The notes: generated by a model from the letters alone, not told the origin. DNA of 36,493 bases from a bacterium (GCA_030539495.1 JAUNRX010000021.1:1-36493); one strand, 5' to 3'. Shown: positions 1-6,820, counted from the stretch's first letter. Numbers and translations are program-made.

Positions 1-127
1 TCATCATTTTGTCATCCAAATTTGTATCGTTAATATTATGTACGAATCCATAGAGCTCAATTTTATCGAACGCCTTCTTATAAGCTCCCTCCAGCTTATC
101 GGTATAAATTGCATAGTTCATTTTCAT
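1..127 (-). CDS. Partial small protein, PadR partner
   Basis: This is the N-terminal part only of a gene that runs off the left edge of the window. The visible start reads MKMNYAIYTDKLEG and 42 codons are present. Its ATG lies one base after the padR stop codon, and its ribosome-binding site (GAGGAGGAG) is inside the end of padR, so the two genes are translationally coupled. Genes placed directly after small PadR regulators are commonly their cognate partners of the DUF1048 or DUF1700/HAAS type. The visible residues are compatible with a DUF1048-like protein, but too few remain to assign a family with confidence. Confidence 0.6.
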   Translation of the reverse strand, partial: MKMNYAIYTDKLEGAYKKAFDKIELYGFVHNINDTNLDDKMM

Positions 128-128
128 G

Positions 129-479
129 TTACTCCTCCTCTTCTTTCGTCGTGATTTCGGTATCCTCGAACAAGATTATAGAAGCCTGTCTCGTAATTGT
201 CTTATAATCGTCTTTGAATTCCTCTAAATACTTAGCTCCGCTCTCCGTGATGGAATAGTATTTTCGGATGGGACCTAGCGGTGATTTTGCCTTACGGCAG
301 CAGATTAGACCTTTCTTATCCAGTCTTGTAAGGACAGGATAGAGAGTTCCTTCCACGAGATTGTGAAATCCATAGCTTTCTAAACAGGATAAAATCTCAT
401 ATCCATAGGTCTCACCTCGGCTGATTATTCCTAATACGCATCCTTCCAGTATTCCCTTCATTAATTGGGTATCGTCCAT
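129..479 (-). CDS. PadR family transcriptional regulator
   Basis: A 116-residue winged-helix regulator of the short PadR type. Residues about 8-80 carry the family pattern: MKGILEGCVLGIIS, then GYEILSCLES, then the signature VEGTLYPVLTRLDKKGLI and a beta wing ending in RKYYSITESG. It is expected to act as a cytoplasmic dimeric repressor, often of its own operon and of an exporter or membrane protein gene. The start is ATG at 479 with GAGGG upstream. A cluster of inverted ACTACTTG sequences at 519-587 precedes it and is the likely autoregulatory operator. The ligand cannot be read from the sequence. Confidence 0.93.
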   Translation of the reverse strand: MDDTQLMKGILEGCVLGIISRGETYGYEILSCLESYGFHNLVEGTLYPVLTRLDKKGLICCRKAKSPLGPIRKYYSITESGAKYLEEFKDDYKTITRQASIILFEDTEITTKEEEE

Positions 480-518
480 ATTCTTTCCCTCGATTGTTTC
501 TATCTATGTATTTACGTG

Positions 519-587
519 TTACTACTTGTTTATACAAGGTAGCTTGCTAGAAGTTTACCATAACTACTTTGCATAAGCAAGTAGTAA
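519..587 (-). promoter_or_regulatory. Putative PadR operator cluster
   Basis: The region upstream of padR contains a perfect 10-bp inverted pair, TTACTACTTG at 519-528 and CAAGTAGTAA at 578-587. Between them lie two imperfect partners: CAAGGTAG at 535-542 and ACTACTTTGC at 563-572. The half-sites form nested dyads, each with one-base irregularities. Location and symmetry fit a multi-site autoregulatory operator. Assignment to PadR is inferred from position. Confidence 0.5.
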
Positions 588-614
588 ATGGATATTTATT
601 CCTTTGTAAATGAT

Positions 615-666
615 AAAAATAGCCTTCAAGTCTACATTACTAACTATAGACTAGGAGGCTATTTTT
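615..666 (-). terminator. Intrinsic terminator of the 684-1259 gene
   Basis: A long stem (615-633 paired with 648-666, two mismatches) has arms beginning AAAAATAGCCT and ending AGGCTATTTTT. It lies just past the stop codon of the ATC-hydrolase-family gene. Since A and T tracts flank both sides, it may also stop transcripts from the other direction. Confidence 0.8.
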
Positions 667-683
667 CCTCTACATCTCAAAGC

Positions 684-1259
684 TTAATTTTTTTTAAAAT
701 GAAAATCACAAATATCATTTCCTCGGCCGATAGATCCGGCACGGGTAAAGGAAATCTTATGAAGGGCACTATAAAGTGTATCGTCACAGGCACAGAATAA
801 TGGCGTAAGCTCAGGGCATCCATATTCTACACAGGTGTCATACCATAAACATTTATGTATATCGATCTGAAATGCATCCGGTTTGCTGGATACCTTTTTG
901 GCAGTCCAGTTGTCGCTGGTCAAAACGATATGGGTAAAGATCCGTTTAAATAAGCCAAAGAAGCAAGGAAGTTTCTCTAGTTTTTGATATTCACGAATAT
1001 TTTCTTCACAAACTTTGCTTTGCAAGTAGTCATTTACTACATCGAGAGCTTTCATCTTGTCCATCTTGCGCTGTAATGTCAGGTATAGGGCAATTCGTGG
1101 AAGAATGGTGTCTTTAAGCGTCTTCTGCTGTGTCTTGCTTGTGGTCGTAATTTCGTTTACAAGCTCTTTCAATGTTCTCTGCTGCATACGGTAAACTCTC
1201 GTTCCTTTTTCCTTCCCATATCTTTCGTTTAAAAAGTCTAACAGATCATTTTGCTTCAA
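684..1259 (-). CDS. ATC hydrolase family protein
   Basis: A 191-residue protein resembling the L-2-amino-thiazoline-4-carboxylic acid hydrolase family (pfam ATC_hydrolase). Members share a C-terminal cysteine-rich segment, and here it reads GCPELTPLFCACDD (about 147-160) and then GRGNDICDFHFKK at the very end, which is the usual C-terminal signature. The N-terminal half is helical and basic. In Pseudomonas one member opens the thiazoline ring during cysteine synthesis; most clostridial members are uncharacterised, so the substrate is unknown. The start is TTG at 1259, preceded by AAGGGGA at suitable spacing. It appears monocistronic, with a terminator at 615-666. Confidence 0.8.
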   Translation of the reverse strand: MKQNDLLDFLNERYGKEKGTRVYRMQQRTLKELVNEITTTSKTQQKTLKDTILPRIALYLTLQRKMDKMKALDVVNDYLQSKVCEENIREYQKLEKLPCFFGLFKRIFTHIVLTSDNWTAKKVSSKPDAFQIDIHKCLWYDTCVEYGCPELTPLFCACDDTLYSALHKISFTRAGSIGRGNDICDFHFKKN

Positions 1260-1372
1260 TTAAATCCCCTTCTTTCAAAAGCATTCACTTCAATAAGTCC
1301 CAAAGACTAAAAGTTGTCTATATTATAAATCTTTCGATGAATAAAAAAAGCTTTTTTATCTTATATATAAGA

Positions 1373-1409
1373 AAAAGGGTCATCCTTAGTGGGCTAAAGA
1401 TGACCTTTT
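1373..1409 (-). terminator. Intrinsic terminator after small protein A
   Basis: A hairpin pairs 1373-1389 with 1394-1409 (arms AAAAGGGTCATCCTTAG and CTAAAGATGACCTTTT, G-U pairs allowed). On the minus strand it is followed by a T-rich tract. It sits immediately after the stop codon of the 1413-1580 gene. The rest of 1260-1372 contains only A/T-rich sequence, including the short palindrome AAAAAAGCTTTTTT near 1344-1357, and no gene. Confidence 0.75.
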
Positions 1410-1412
1410 CTA

Positions 1413-1580
1413 CTACTTTGTGGAATGACTTGAAATAAAATCATCCTTTGCCGAGTTTTTGGCATTTGTAAACATTGCTTTATTTCCCATCTTTCCATTT
1501 CCATTGAAAACTGGTACATGTTCCTGAGGAGCATAATAAGCATTTTTAATCGGTGGCTTCTTGGTTCCAATTCTAGACAT
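1413..1580 (-). CDS. Small hydrophilic protein A (paralogue of 5539-5718)
   Basis: A 55-residue protein of unknown function starting MSRIGTKKPP. The ATG at 1580 was chosen because AAGGAGG lies 8 bases upstream; longer upstream readings lack such a site. It contains PQEHVP near residue 18, then a pattern G-x-K-x-G-x-x-K-A-x-x-x-N-A-x-N-x-A-x-D and a C-terminal SSH. The same features occur in the same order in the protein at 5539-5718, so the two are paralogues. There are no membrane segments or cysteines. Upstream, a CATATACTAA sequence resembles sporulation-sigma -10 elements, so a spore-associated role is possible but unproven. Confidence 0.75.
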   Translation of the reverse strand: MSRIGTKKPPIKNAYYAPQEHVPVFNGNGKMGNKAMFTNAKNSAKDDFISSHSTK

Positions 1581-1767
1581 ACAATTCGCCTCCTTGTCTA
1601 CATTAGTTAGTATATGTAGGCAAGGGAGCAATTTATCATGTAGATTAAGGAAGCTTACTATTCAAATCTATTATCTTTTATCTCTACTTGAGCTTCTGAT
1701 AAATGGAAAAGGAGCGTCGAGGCTTAATCCTAAACTGTGGAGTCGTGTTCGCCTATAAATTATGTAA

Positions 1768-3108
1768 TCAACCGGTAATCGTCACTTTTCGTCCTTCATA
1801 AAGCACATATACAAACGTATAAATGGCCATAACGCCGGAAACAGTTGGTGCAATCATGCCAAGTCGTCCTATATTTCCTGAAAAATGAGTTCCGAAATAC
1901 CAGACAAGAGGAATTCTTAGTAATAACGCACCGGCGCTACAGGAAATCATGGTCCATACCGTCTTCTGGCATCCATTTAAATAGCCATTTAAAATAAATA
2001 CGATGGTGACAAGAATATAATCATAACTACAATACTGAAAGAAAGCTGCTCCCACGGCAATAATATTCTCATCTTTGGAGAATAGTCGGATCATTGTATC
2101 AGGTGCGACTTGTGCCCAAATCCAGAATACAAAGGAAACCATGACAGCAAAGGATAATCCATACCAGAGTGACTTTCTAGCACGCTCCGGCTTTCCAGCG
2201 CCAATATTCTGTGCCGTAATTGCCGCTAGAGCACTTGCAATCGAAGTTCCTGTCAACATGGCAAAGATATCATATTTACTGCTAATTCCCACTACTGCTG
2301 CTGCATACACCCCACATCGGTTCATTACAACCATCAGATATAAAAAGGAGATCCGAACCATAAGCTCCTGAAAGGAAATAGGAATTCCAATCTGTCCAAG
2401 GCGTTTCGTTAAGAAGAGATCCGGCTTAAAACTGGCAGGCTTAAAATCAAAGATAAAGTTTTGTTTTTTTAGCTTTATAATTGCAATAACCATGCTGCTT
2501 CCCTGTGAAATAATGGTAGCCAGTGCAGTACCTGCAACACCTAGTCCACAATACTTTACAAATAAAAAATCAAGAATGATGTTTAGTATACAGGAGATCA
2601 ACACAAAGTACATCGGGCTTTTGGAGTCGCCATACCCTCTAAGAATTGCGCTAATTGCATTATATCCGCATACAAAAACAGTTCCAAATGCACAAATTAG
2701 TACATATTGCATCGTTAGCTCAAAAGATTCCGCTGGTGTACCAAGAATGGTAAGTAGCGGACGTTCCAATACGATCATTAATACAGAGAGAAACACAGCT
2801 ACAAGAAAGAATACGGTGAGTGTCGTTCCAATTGCTTTCTTTACCAGTTCAAACTGCTTGCTTCCCGTATATTCGGCAATTAATATGGTACTTCCCAAGG
2901 TAAGGCCTGTGACAAGGCTAGTAACGATCTGGGTCACTTGTGTGCCCGTAGAGACTGCTGCAACGCTTTCCGGAGAAGAATACCGTCCTATCACAAATAA
3001 ATCGACTGCTCCATATAAGGATTGAAGGATATTTGCAATCATAAAGGGGACAGCAAATAGGATTAATGTTTTTAATATACTGCCTTCGGTAATACTCTTT
3101 TGATTCAT
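1768..3108 (-). CDS. MATE family efflux transporter
   Basis: A 446-residue multidrug and toxic compound extrusion protein with about 12 hydrophobic membrane spans. Family hallmarks include ILKTLILFAVPFMIANI at the N-terminus, GAVDLFVIGRYSSPESVAAVS (here the GRY replaces the more usual GR-F/L) and the second-half match GISSKYDIFAMLTG. It probably exports cationic compounds with Na+ or H+ antiport in the cytoplasmic membrane. The start is ATG at 3108, with AGAGAGGAAG nine bases upstream; a TTG three codons earlier would leave no spacing to this site. It lies 35 bp after the adenosine-deaminase-like gene, so the two may share a transcript. The 186 bp downstream to 1581 show no gene and no clear terminator. 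Confidence 0.92.
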   Translation of the reverse strand: MNQKSITEGSILKTLILFAVPFMIANILQSLYGAVDLFVIGRYSSPESVAAVSTGTQVTQIVTSLVTGLTLGSTILIAEYTGSKQFELVKKAIGTTLTVFFLVAVFLSVLMIVLERPLLTILGTPAESFELTMQYVLICAFGTVFVCGYNAISAILRGYGDSKSPMYFVLISCILNIILDFLFVKYCGLGVAGTALATIISQGSSMVIAIIKLKKQNFIFDFKPASFKPDLFLTKRLGQIGIPISFQELMVRISFLYLMVVMNRCGVYAAAVVGISSKYDIFAMLTGTSIASALAAITAQNIGAGKPERARKSLWYGLSFAVMVSFVFWIWAQVAPDTMIRLFSKDENIIAVGAAFFQYCSYDYILVTIVFILNGYLNGCQKTVWTMISCSAGALLLRIPLVWYFGTHFSGNIGRLGMIAPTVSGVMAIYTFVYVLYEGRKVTITG

Positions 3109-3143
3109 CTTTATCAACTTCCTCTCTAGTGTATAGGTATAGT

Positions 3144-4124
3144 CTATCGTTTTTGAGTACGTGGAGTCAATAGATACGCTTGGTTTATAGTATTAGTTAA
3201 TCCATTTAATCGTATCCGATTTAACTCTTCAGCCGTAAGGCATCCACTTTGAAATAAACGTAAGTATTCCTTGGTTACGTCCGAATTAAATATCAAAATA
3301 TCATCGGAATTAACTGTAACATCAATTCCATATCGATATAGCGTTGCAATTGGATGCTTGGACATATTCTTTACTCTTCCCAGTAATACATTGCTTGATG
3401 GAGTAATATTTAATCGAATTTGCTTCTCTTTCAAATAGTCCATAGCCTCATTCGATTCAATGGCTGAAATTCCATGTTGTACCTCATCAAGATGTAACAC
3501 TTCTACTGCTTCCACTATATCCGATGCCGTTCCCCATTCTCCAACATGTGCCTTTCGACAAAGTCCATTCTCTGCAGCTTTTTCATAGATTGGGATAAAG
3601 TTTTCAATCGGTTGTGCAAACTCATCGCCATATAAATCAATGGAATAGAATTCCTTATGTCCAAAAAAATGTTGAAGACAATTCTCTAAGTACTCAATGG
3701 GGCAATGTCTGGATAGCCCAATTTGCAATCTAAGCTCCATATTGGGTGCTATTCTTTCTCTTGCACCATAAAATACATCGATTAGTTCGTGGATGTCATT
3801 ATGGAAAAACTCCTTTAAGCCCCAAACATCTTCCCCGATTTCTAAGATAGAAACACCGTCCTCTGCTGCTTGTTTGATAGTTGCCTCAATTAAAAATCTC
3901 CTCATTTTAGGGGTATTGAAATAGGGTCCAATATACTGCTGAGTCCAAGCATCCATTTCTTTCATTGACTGGAGTGGATGAGTTAAAGGCTTAATATCAA
4001 TCCCTGTTTTTTCCCTTATGTATTTTCTTGATCCGCCAAGAGCAAAGTGATTATGTACGTCGGATTTTGGAATCTTTTTAAGCTCTTCTATATTGCCTTG
4101 TTGTAACGCATCTATGAAATTCAT
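3144..4124 (-). CDS. Adenosine deaminase-like metal-dependent hydrolase
   Basis: A 326-residue cytoplasmic TIM-barrel hydrolase of the adenosine/AMP deaminase superfamily. The metal and catalytic residues are recognisable in order: H24-N-H26 in DVHNHFALGG (canonical H-x-H), H193-x-x-E196 in HVGEWG (canonical HAGE), H217 in VQHGIS, TPSSNV (canonical CPxSN) and D274-D275 in VNSDDI. Departures from classical Add motifs (HVGE, ITPSSN) suggest a divergent member, so the substrate may be adenosine, a related purine or another amine. The start is ATG at 4124 with AAAGGAA upstream. A perfect inverted repeat overlapping a TATAAT box lies at 4241-4270. Confidence 0.82.
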   Translation of the reverse strand: MNFIDALQQGNIEELKKIPKSDVHNHFALGGSRKYIREKTGIDIKPLTHPLQSMKEMDAWTQQYIGPYFNTPKMRRFLIEATIKQAAEDGVSILEIGEDVWGLKEFFHNDIHELIDVFYGARERIAPNMELRLQIGLSRHCPIEYLENCLQHFFGHKEFYSIDLYGDEFAQPIENFIPIYEKAAENGLCRKAHVGEWGTASDIVEAVEVLHLDEVQHGISAIESNEAMDYLKEKQIRLNITPSSNVLLGRVKNMSKHPIATLYRYGIDVTVNSDDILIFNSDVTKEYLRLFQSGCLTAEELNRIRLNGLTNTINQAYLLTPRTQKR

Positions 4125-4240
4125 TTGTTATATTCCTTTCTGTATAACATGCTTTTTATGCTATCTTCGAATTGTTTTATATTCTCCGACAATTCATTTG
4201 CCTTATTTGTCTGAATGAATTTTTGGACTATATGTACGTT

Positions 4241-4270
4241 CGTTTACTTTATTATATACTAAAGTAAACG
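4241..4270 (-). promoter_or_regulatory. Palindromic operator over the -10 of the deaminase-like gene
   Basis: CGTTTACTTT at 4241-4250 and AAAGTAAACG at 4261-4270 form a perfect 10-bp inverted repeat with a 10-bp spacer. On the minus strand the spacer contains TATAAT (4251-4256), a consensus -10 box pointing at the deaminase-like gene; the matching -35 is weak. A repressor bound here would occlude RNA polymerase. The regulator is unknown. Confidence 0.55.
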
Positions 4271-4285
4271 GATTGAAATCAACTA

Positions 4286-4446
4286 AGAAGTTTCTTAAGC
4301 CGTTTACAAAGTAAATGAACACACACTTTGCCCGCGCCGAAGCTGGTCGCATTAGCGACTAATCCTTGCAGCTGAGTGTGCATCGTGCACCCGTTTTTCA
4401 GGGTGCTTTTTTTAATTATTAGGTGATTTCGAGAGAATTTTCCTAA
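4286..4446. other. Gene-free stretch with serial hairpins
   Basis: The 466-bp gap 4125-4590 holds no credible gene; the longest reading frame (4279-4500) has no ribosome-binding site and crosses repeats. Instead several inverted repeats follow one another: CACACT/AGTGTG around 4322-4379 enclosing GTCGC-atta-GCGAC, then GTGCA-tcg-TGCAC, then a plus-strand terminator at 4387-4413, then TTATTAGG/CCTAATAA at about 4416-4449. Elements such as GCGCCGAAG and GACTAATCC resemble pieces of the hairpin array at 22196-22370. Confidence 0.5.
4387..4413 (+). terminator. Plus-strand intrinsic terminator without an upstream gene
   Basis: GCACCC at 4387-4392 pairs with GGGTGC at 4401-4406 and is followed by seven Ts. 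This is a textbook Rho-independent terminator for plus-strand transcription, but no plus-strand gene precedes it. It could end a short untranslated transcript made from the hairpin-rich region. Confidence 0.65.
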
Positions 4447-4447
4447 T

Positions 4448-4501
4448 AACGAGAAGAAACACACTCTGCGAGTTTCTCTCGTTATCGCGACAGTCGCCAA
4501 G
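4448..4501 (+). repeat. Truncated copy of the 85-bp structured element
   Basis: This 54-bp segment begins AACGAGAAGAAAC and ends GCGACAGTCGCCAAG. It matches the complement of the elements at 5455-5539 and 23590-23674 over their hairpin part, with only scattered changes. Two hairpins are visible: AACGAGAAGAAAC pairing with GTTTCTCTCGTT, and GCGAC-a-GTCGC. The third hairpin of the full copies is missing here. Confidence 0.8.
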
Positions 4502-4590
4502 AGTTTTATTACTACACAATGGCTATTATAGTTCCTTCTTAAATTAAAAACATAGTCTGTAGGCCACAGAGTAAAAGCAATCTTATTAAT

Positions 4591-5070
4591 TCACTCCTTC
4601 TCCTTTATTGGCAGCCAGAATTCTACGTACACATCCTCTGTTTCTGGATATACTTCCAGTTCCGGTCTGAAATCATGGATATAGTCAGAATTGGGAAGCC
4701 AGTTCATGAAAGCCTCCATCTCTGCTCGAATCAATGCCATTGCATCCTTCCCGTCTCCGGTAAATATTGCCCATTTTCCTGCTTTGATCTGAAATACTTC
4801 AAAGCCCTCCACATTTTCCGACTCTGATGCGATATAGAAATCAAATGCACGATTGTCCGGATCTTCTTCTACTCTTGAAATGCCCATGATTCTGCTCTGT
4901 GTAACGTTTTCCATTGGATCAGTCGATGCTTTCTTTAATGTATCGGTTGTTCCATTTTCATTGCATTCCTGCCAGAACCTGCCGAATAATTCATTATCCT
5001 GACCGGAAATCCACACCTTCGTTCCACTAACTGTAAATTCTGGTTTCTCTTCAATTCTTACATTAATCAT
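4591..5070 (-). CDS. GyrI/Cass2-like effector-binding protein
   Basis: A 159-residue stand-alone effector-binding domain of the AraC E_b / GyrI-like fold (integron Cass2 type). The pattern is visible: the opening VRIEEKPEFTVSGTKVWIS, then LFGRFWQECNENG, a central RIMGISR, then AFDFYIASE, the KAGKWAIFTG strand and a C-terminal PETEDVYVEFWLPIKE. Such proteins bind amphipathic or cationic ligands in the cytoplasm without a DNA-binding domain and may sequester drugs or act as regulators. Its ATG overlaps the last 8 bases of the upstream 2H-type fragment, implying translational coupling. AAGGTGAT is the ribosome-binding site. Confidence 0.82.
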   Translation of the reverse strand: MINVRIEEKPEFTVSGTKVWISGQDNELFGRFWQECNENGTTDTLKKASTDPMENVTQSRIMGISRVEEDPDNRAFDFYIASESENVEGFEVFQIKAGKWAIFTGDGKDAMALIRAEMEAFMNWLPNSDYIHDFRPELEVYPETEDVYVEFWLPIKEKE

Positions 5071-5353
5071 ATACTACATCACCTTTCTTATTTGATAATT
5101 CAATGCTATAGATTTCTTCTACTGGAAAAGATATTTTTACTAACCCTATAGAAACAAACGTTCCACTCATTTTTCTAAACTCATGTAACATTAGATCACT
5201 GGCCTTATAAAAAGCATCTTCTTTATCTTCTTGGGTCATGGCTAATGTGCAGTGTGGTACCCAACTGTTTGGACAATACCACTCCCATCCTGTTGTATCA
5301 AATTCTTGTAAGCATTTATGTAATTCTCTCTGGAATTGAAACTCTAAGTACAT
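5063..5353 (-). pseudogene. N-terminally truncated 2'-5' RNA ligase-like (2H phosphoesterase)
   Basis: A 96-residue fragment resembling the C-terminal half of bacterial 2'-5' RNA ligase family (2H phosphoesterase) proteins. The second active-site motif is clear in SWVPHCTLAM (H-x-T), preceded by a tryptophan-rich segment and followed by the usual beta strands. Complete members are about 170-190 residues and need two H-x-T motifs; the first is absent. An in-frame TAA lies seven codons upstream of the ATG, there is no good ribosome-binding site, and only about 40 bp separate it from a terminator, so the N-terminal half appears deleted. It still overlaps and may couple translation to the effector-binding gene. 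Confidence 0.65.
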
Positions 5354-5411
5354 GATAGTATAGATCTCATTTATTTACAATGAACTAACGGACTCTTCTC
5401 CAATTATATAC

Positions 5412-5445
5412 AAAAAAGACCTCCATTTTCAAATGGAAGCCTTTT
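5412..5445 (-). terminator. Intrinsic terminator after small protein B
   Basis: The arms AAAAGACCTCCATTT and AAATGGAAGCCTTTT form a hairpin with a two-base loop and T-rich tail on the minus strand. It lies downstream of the 5539-5718 gene, with the 85-bp element between the stop codon and this hairpin. Confidence 0.75.
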
Positions 5446-5454
5446 GATTTACTT

Positions 5455-5539
5455 GAACAACGAGCCAAAGTCTTGATTGCACGACCTTGGCGACTGTCGC
5501 GATAACAAGAGAAACTCGCAGAGCATGTTTCTTCTCGTT
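5455..5539 (-). repeat. 85-bp structured element, copy in 3' UTR of small protein B
   Basis: A full copy of the element, 85 bp, sharing nearly all bases with 23590-23674. Read on the minus strand it begins AACGAGAAGAAAC at the stop codon of the gene, followed by hairpin 1 (pairing with GTTTCTCTTGTT), hairpin 2 (GCGAC-a-GTCGC), hairpin 3 (GCCAAGGTC with GACTTTGGC) and a terminal CTCGTTGTTC. The loop of hairpin 3 differs from the other copy while its base of stem is kept, which suggests selection on RNA structure. Confidence 0.85.
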
Positions 5540-5718
5540 TAGTCTTTATCGTGATGACTACTCTTATAATTATCCCTAGCCCAGTTCGGTGCATTGATAG
5601 GGCCTGCTTTTTCATGCCCTCTCTTTGCTGAGCCTTGAATTTCTGGTACATGCTCCTGTGGATCGTAAGGTTCTGGATCATGATTATCGCCTGGGCGTCT
5701 CATTCCTGCTTTAGCCAT
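5539..5718 (-). CDS. Small hydrophilic protein B (paralogue of 1413-1580)
   Basis: A 59-residue protein of unknown function starting MAKAGMRRPGDNHDPEPYD. The ATG at 5718 is preferred because AGGAGG lies 10 bases upstream; an ATG three codons earlier is only one base from that site. It shares PQEHVP, G-x-x-K-x-G, K-A, N-A-x-N-x-A-x-D and a C-terminal SSH with the 55-residue protein at 1413-1580. It is charged, lacks cysteines and has no membrane span. CATACTA about 30 bases upstream matches the -10 of forespore-type sporulation promoters, with a TCATA 17 bases further upstream, so a spore protein is possible but unproven. Confidence 0.75.
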   Translation of the reverse strand: MAKAGMRRPGDNHDPEPYDPQEHVPEIQGSAKRGHEKAGPINAPNWARDNYKSSHHDKD

Positions 5719-5779
5719 TCTAAACATTCCTCCTAATCAGAATTTCTATTAGTATGTGGAGAAATGTCCAAAATATGAC

Positions 5780-6322
5780 TTAGTACTTAATTGATTTTAC
5801 TGGTAATCCTGTTTTCTCTTCCACGTACTTTCGAAATAAGCTGCAGTTATAGTTACCAAGATTACTCTTTTTAATGGAATGAGCGTTCATATTGGTAAGA
5901 TACAAGAAGAAAAACTTGCTAGTTTCTACTACTTCAATGATTTCATTGTAATGATTTTGATTTCTTGTATTGCTTGTCTCAATATCCATATGGTCAGGGT
6001 AAAACGTATAACGAATCGATGCATTGGGATCATTGCAAAACATCATTGCTCGCTTTGCCAGGCGTCGTGCCACTGATTTCGTATTACAACGAAATATGAA
6101 AAAGACAGTGGTTGTAATCAGCAGAATGGAGCCCATTCCAAGAATAAACCACCCATCTTCATTCATAAAAAATAGGATTGACAGATAACATAAGATTAGG
6201 CTTACGCTAGATATACAGTATGCAATTGTTTTTTTCTTTCGATACAGAATATAGGAAGCTGCATTTAAATGCTCATAGAGCTCTTCGGATACCTGGGTAA
6301 TTACTTGTAACTCCTGATTCAT
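5780..6322 (-). CDS. YcxB-like membrane protein
   Basis: A 180-residue protein with two membrane segments (about residues 31-53 and 58-79) and a C-terminal soluble domain resembling the YcxB-like family. The typical strand pattern is present: YTFYPDHMDIETSN, then YNEIIEVVETSKFFFLYLTN and a C-terminal FRKYVEEKTG. The function of the family is unknown. The ATG at 6322 has AAAGGAGAG upstream. It lies 12 bases after the GNAT gene, so the two form an operon. Confidence 0.75.
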   Translation of the reverse strand: MNQELQVITQVSEELYEHLNAASYILYRKKKTIAYCISSVSLILCYLSILFFMNEDGWFILGMGSILLITTTVFFIFRCNTKSVARRLAKRAMMFCNDPNASIRYTFYPDHMDIETSNTRNQNHYNEIIEVVETSKFFFLYLTNMNAHSIKKSNLGNYNCSLFRKYVEEKTGLPVKSIKY

Positions 6323-6334
6323 GCAATCTCTCCT

Positions 6335-6820
6335 TTATTCGCAATGCTGATATGCGATTCGTTCTGAGCCATCGGCTAGCTTGATTTCTCCACAATATGC
6401 AAAGCCATTTTTCTCTAATGTCTTTTGCATTGCAATATTATTTTTATGAGTGTCAATCTTTACGTTTGGATATTGCTCATATGCCCAGTTTAAGCAGAAG
6501 GATGCCACGCCAAGTCCTTTCTGGTCAACTGCCACACGGTGTACAACCGCATATTCCTTCTCATTTTTCCAAGCACCGTTATAAATCTGACCGTAAGATG
6601 TATCATTTTCTACTGCAAAATAAAAGGTTCCAACGATCTTGTCCTTATGGAGGCATACATAACTGTTTCCTGCTTCCACATCGGCAGTAATTAATGATAA
6701 GGCTGGGTAATTGTCTCCCCATTGCGTTTCATTTCCAGAGGCTTTCATAAATGCTCTGGCACGACTATAGATTTCCATTAACATGGGTATTTCTTCGATT
6801 GTTGTCTTTCTTATAAGCAT
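6335..6820 (-). CDS. GNAT family N-acetyltransferase
   Basis: A 161-residue acetyltransferase of the GNAT fold. The opening MLIRKTTIEEIPMLMEIYSRAR is strand 1/helix 1, VGTFYFAVEN is strand 4, and VVHRVAVDQKGLGVASFCLNWA is the acetyl-CoA-binding motif (a Q-x-x-G-x-G variant, here QKGLGV). The C-terminal LEKNGFAYCGEI is the usual last motif. The substrate is unknown. The start codon lies just past a 15-bp-stem inverted repeat whose right arm contains the ribosome-binding site GAGGG, so translation may be controlled by RNA folding. Confidence 0.88.
   Translation of the reverse strand: MLIRKTTIEEIPMLMEIYSRARAFMKASGNETQWGDNYPALSLITADVEAGNSYVCLHKDKIVGTFYFAVENDTSYGQIYNGAWKNEKEYAVVHRVAVDQKGLGVASFCLNWAYEQYPNVKIDTHKNNIAMQKTLEKNGFAYCGEIKLADGSERIAYQHCE

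Noticed and set aside
1636-1760. A terminator or small RNA downstream of the first MATE gene
   Set aside because: No stable inverted repeat with a T tract was found in this gap.
2492-3025. A 177-codon plus-strand reading frame
   Set aside because: It lies wholly antisense to a clear MATE transporter gene, has no ribosome-binding site and its translation shows no family features.
4279-4500. A 73-codon minus-strand reading frame in the gap upstream of the deaminase-like gene
   Set aside because: It crosses a terminator, several hairpins and the repeated 85-bp element and has no ribosome-binding site.
5385-5681. A 98-codon minus-strand reading frame
   Set aside because: It overlaps the better-supported small protein gene in another frame and runs through the structured repeat and a terminator.
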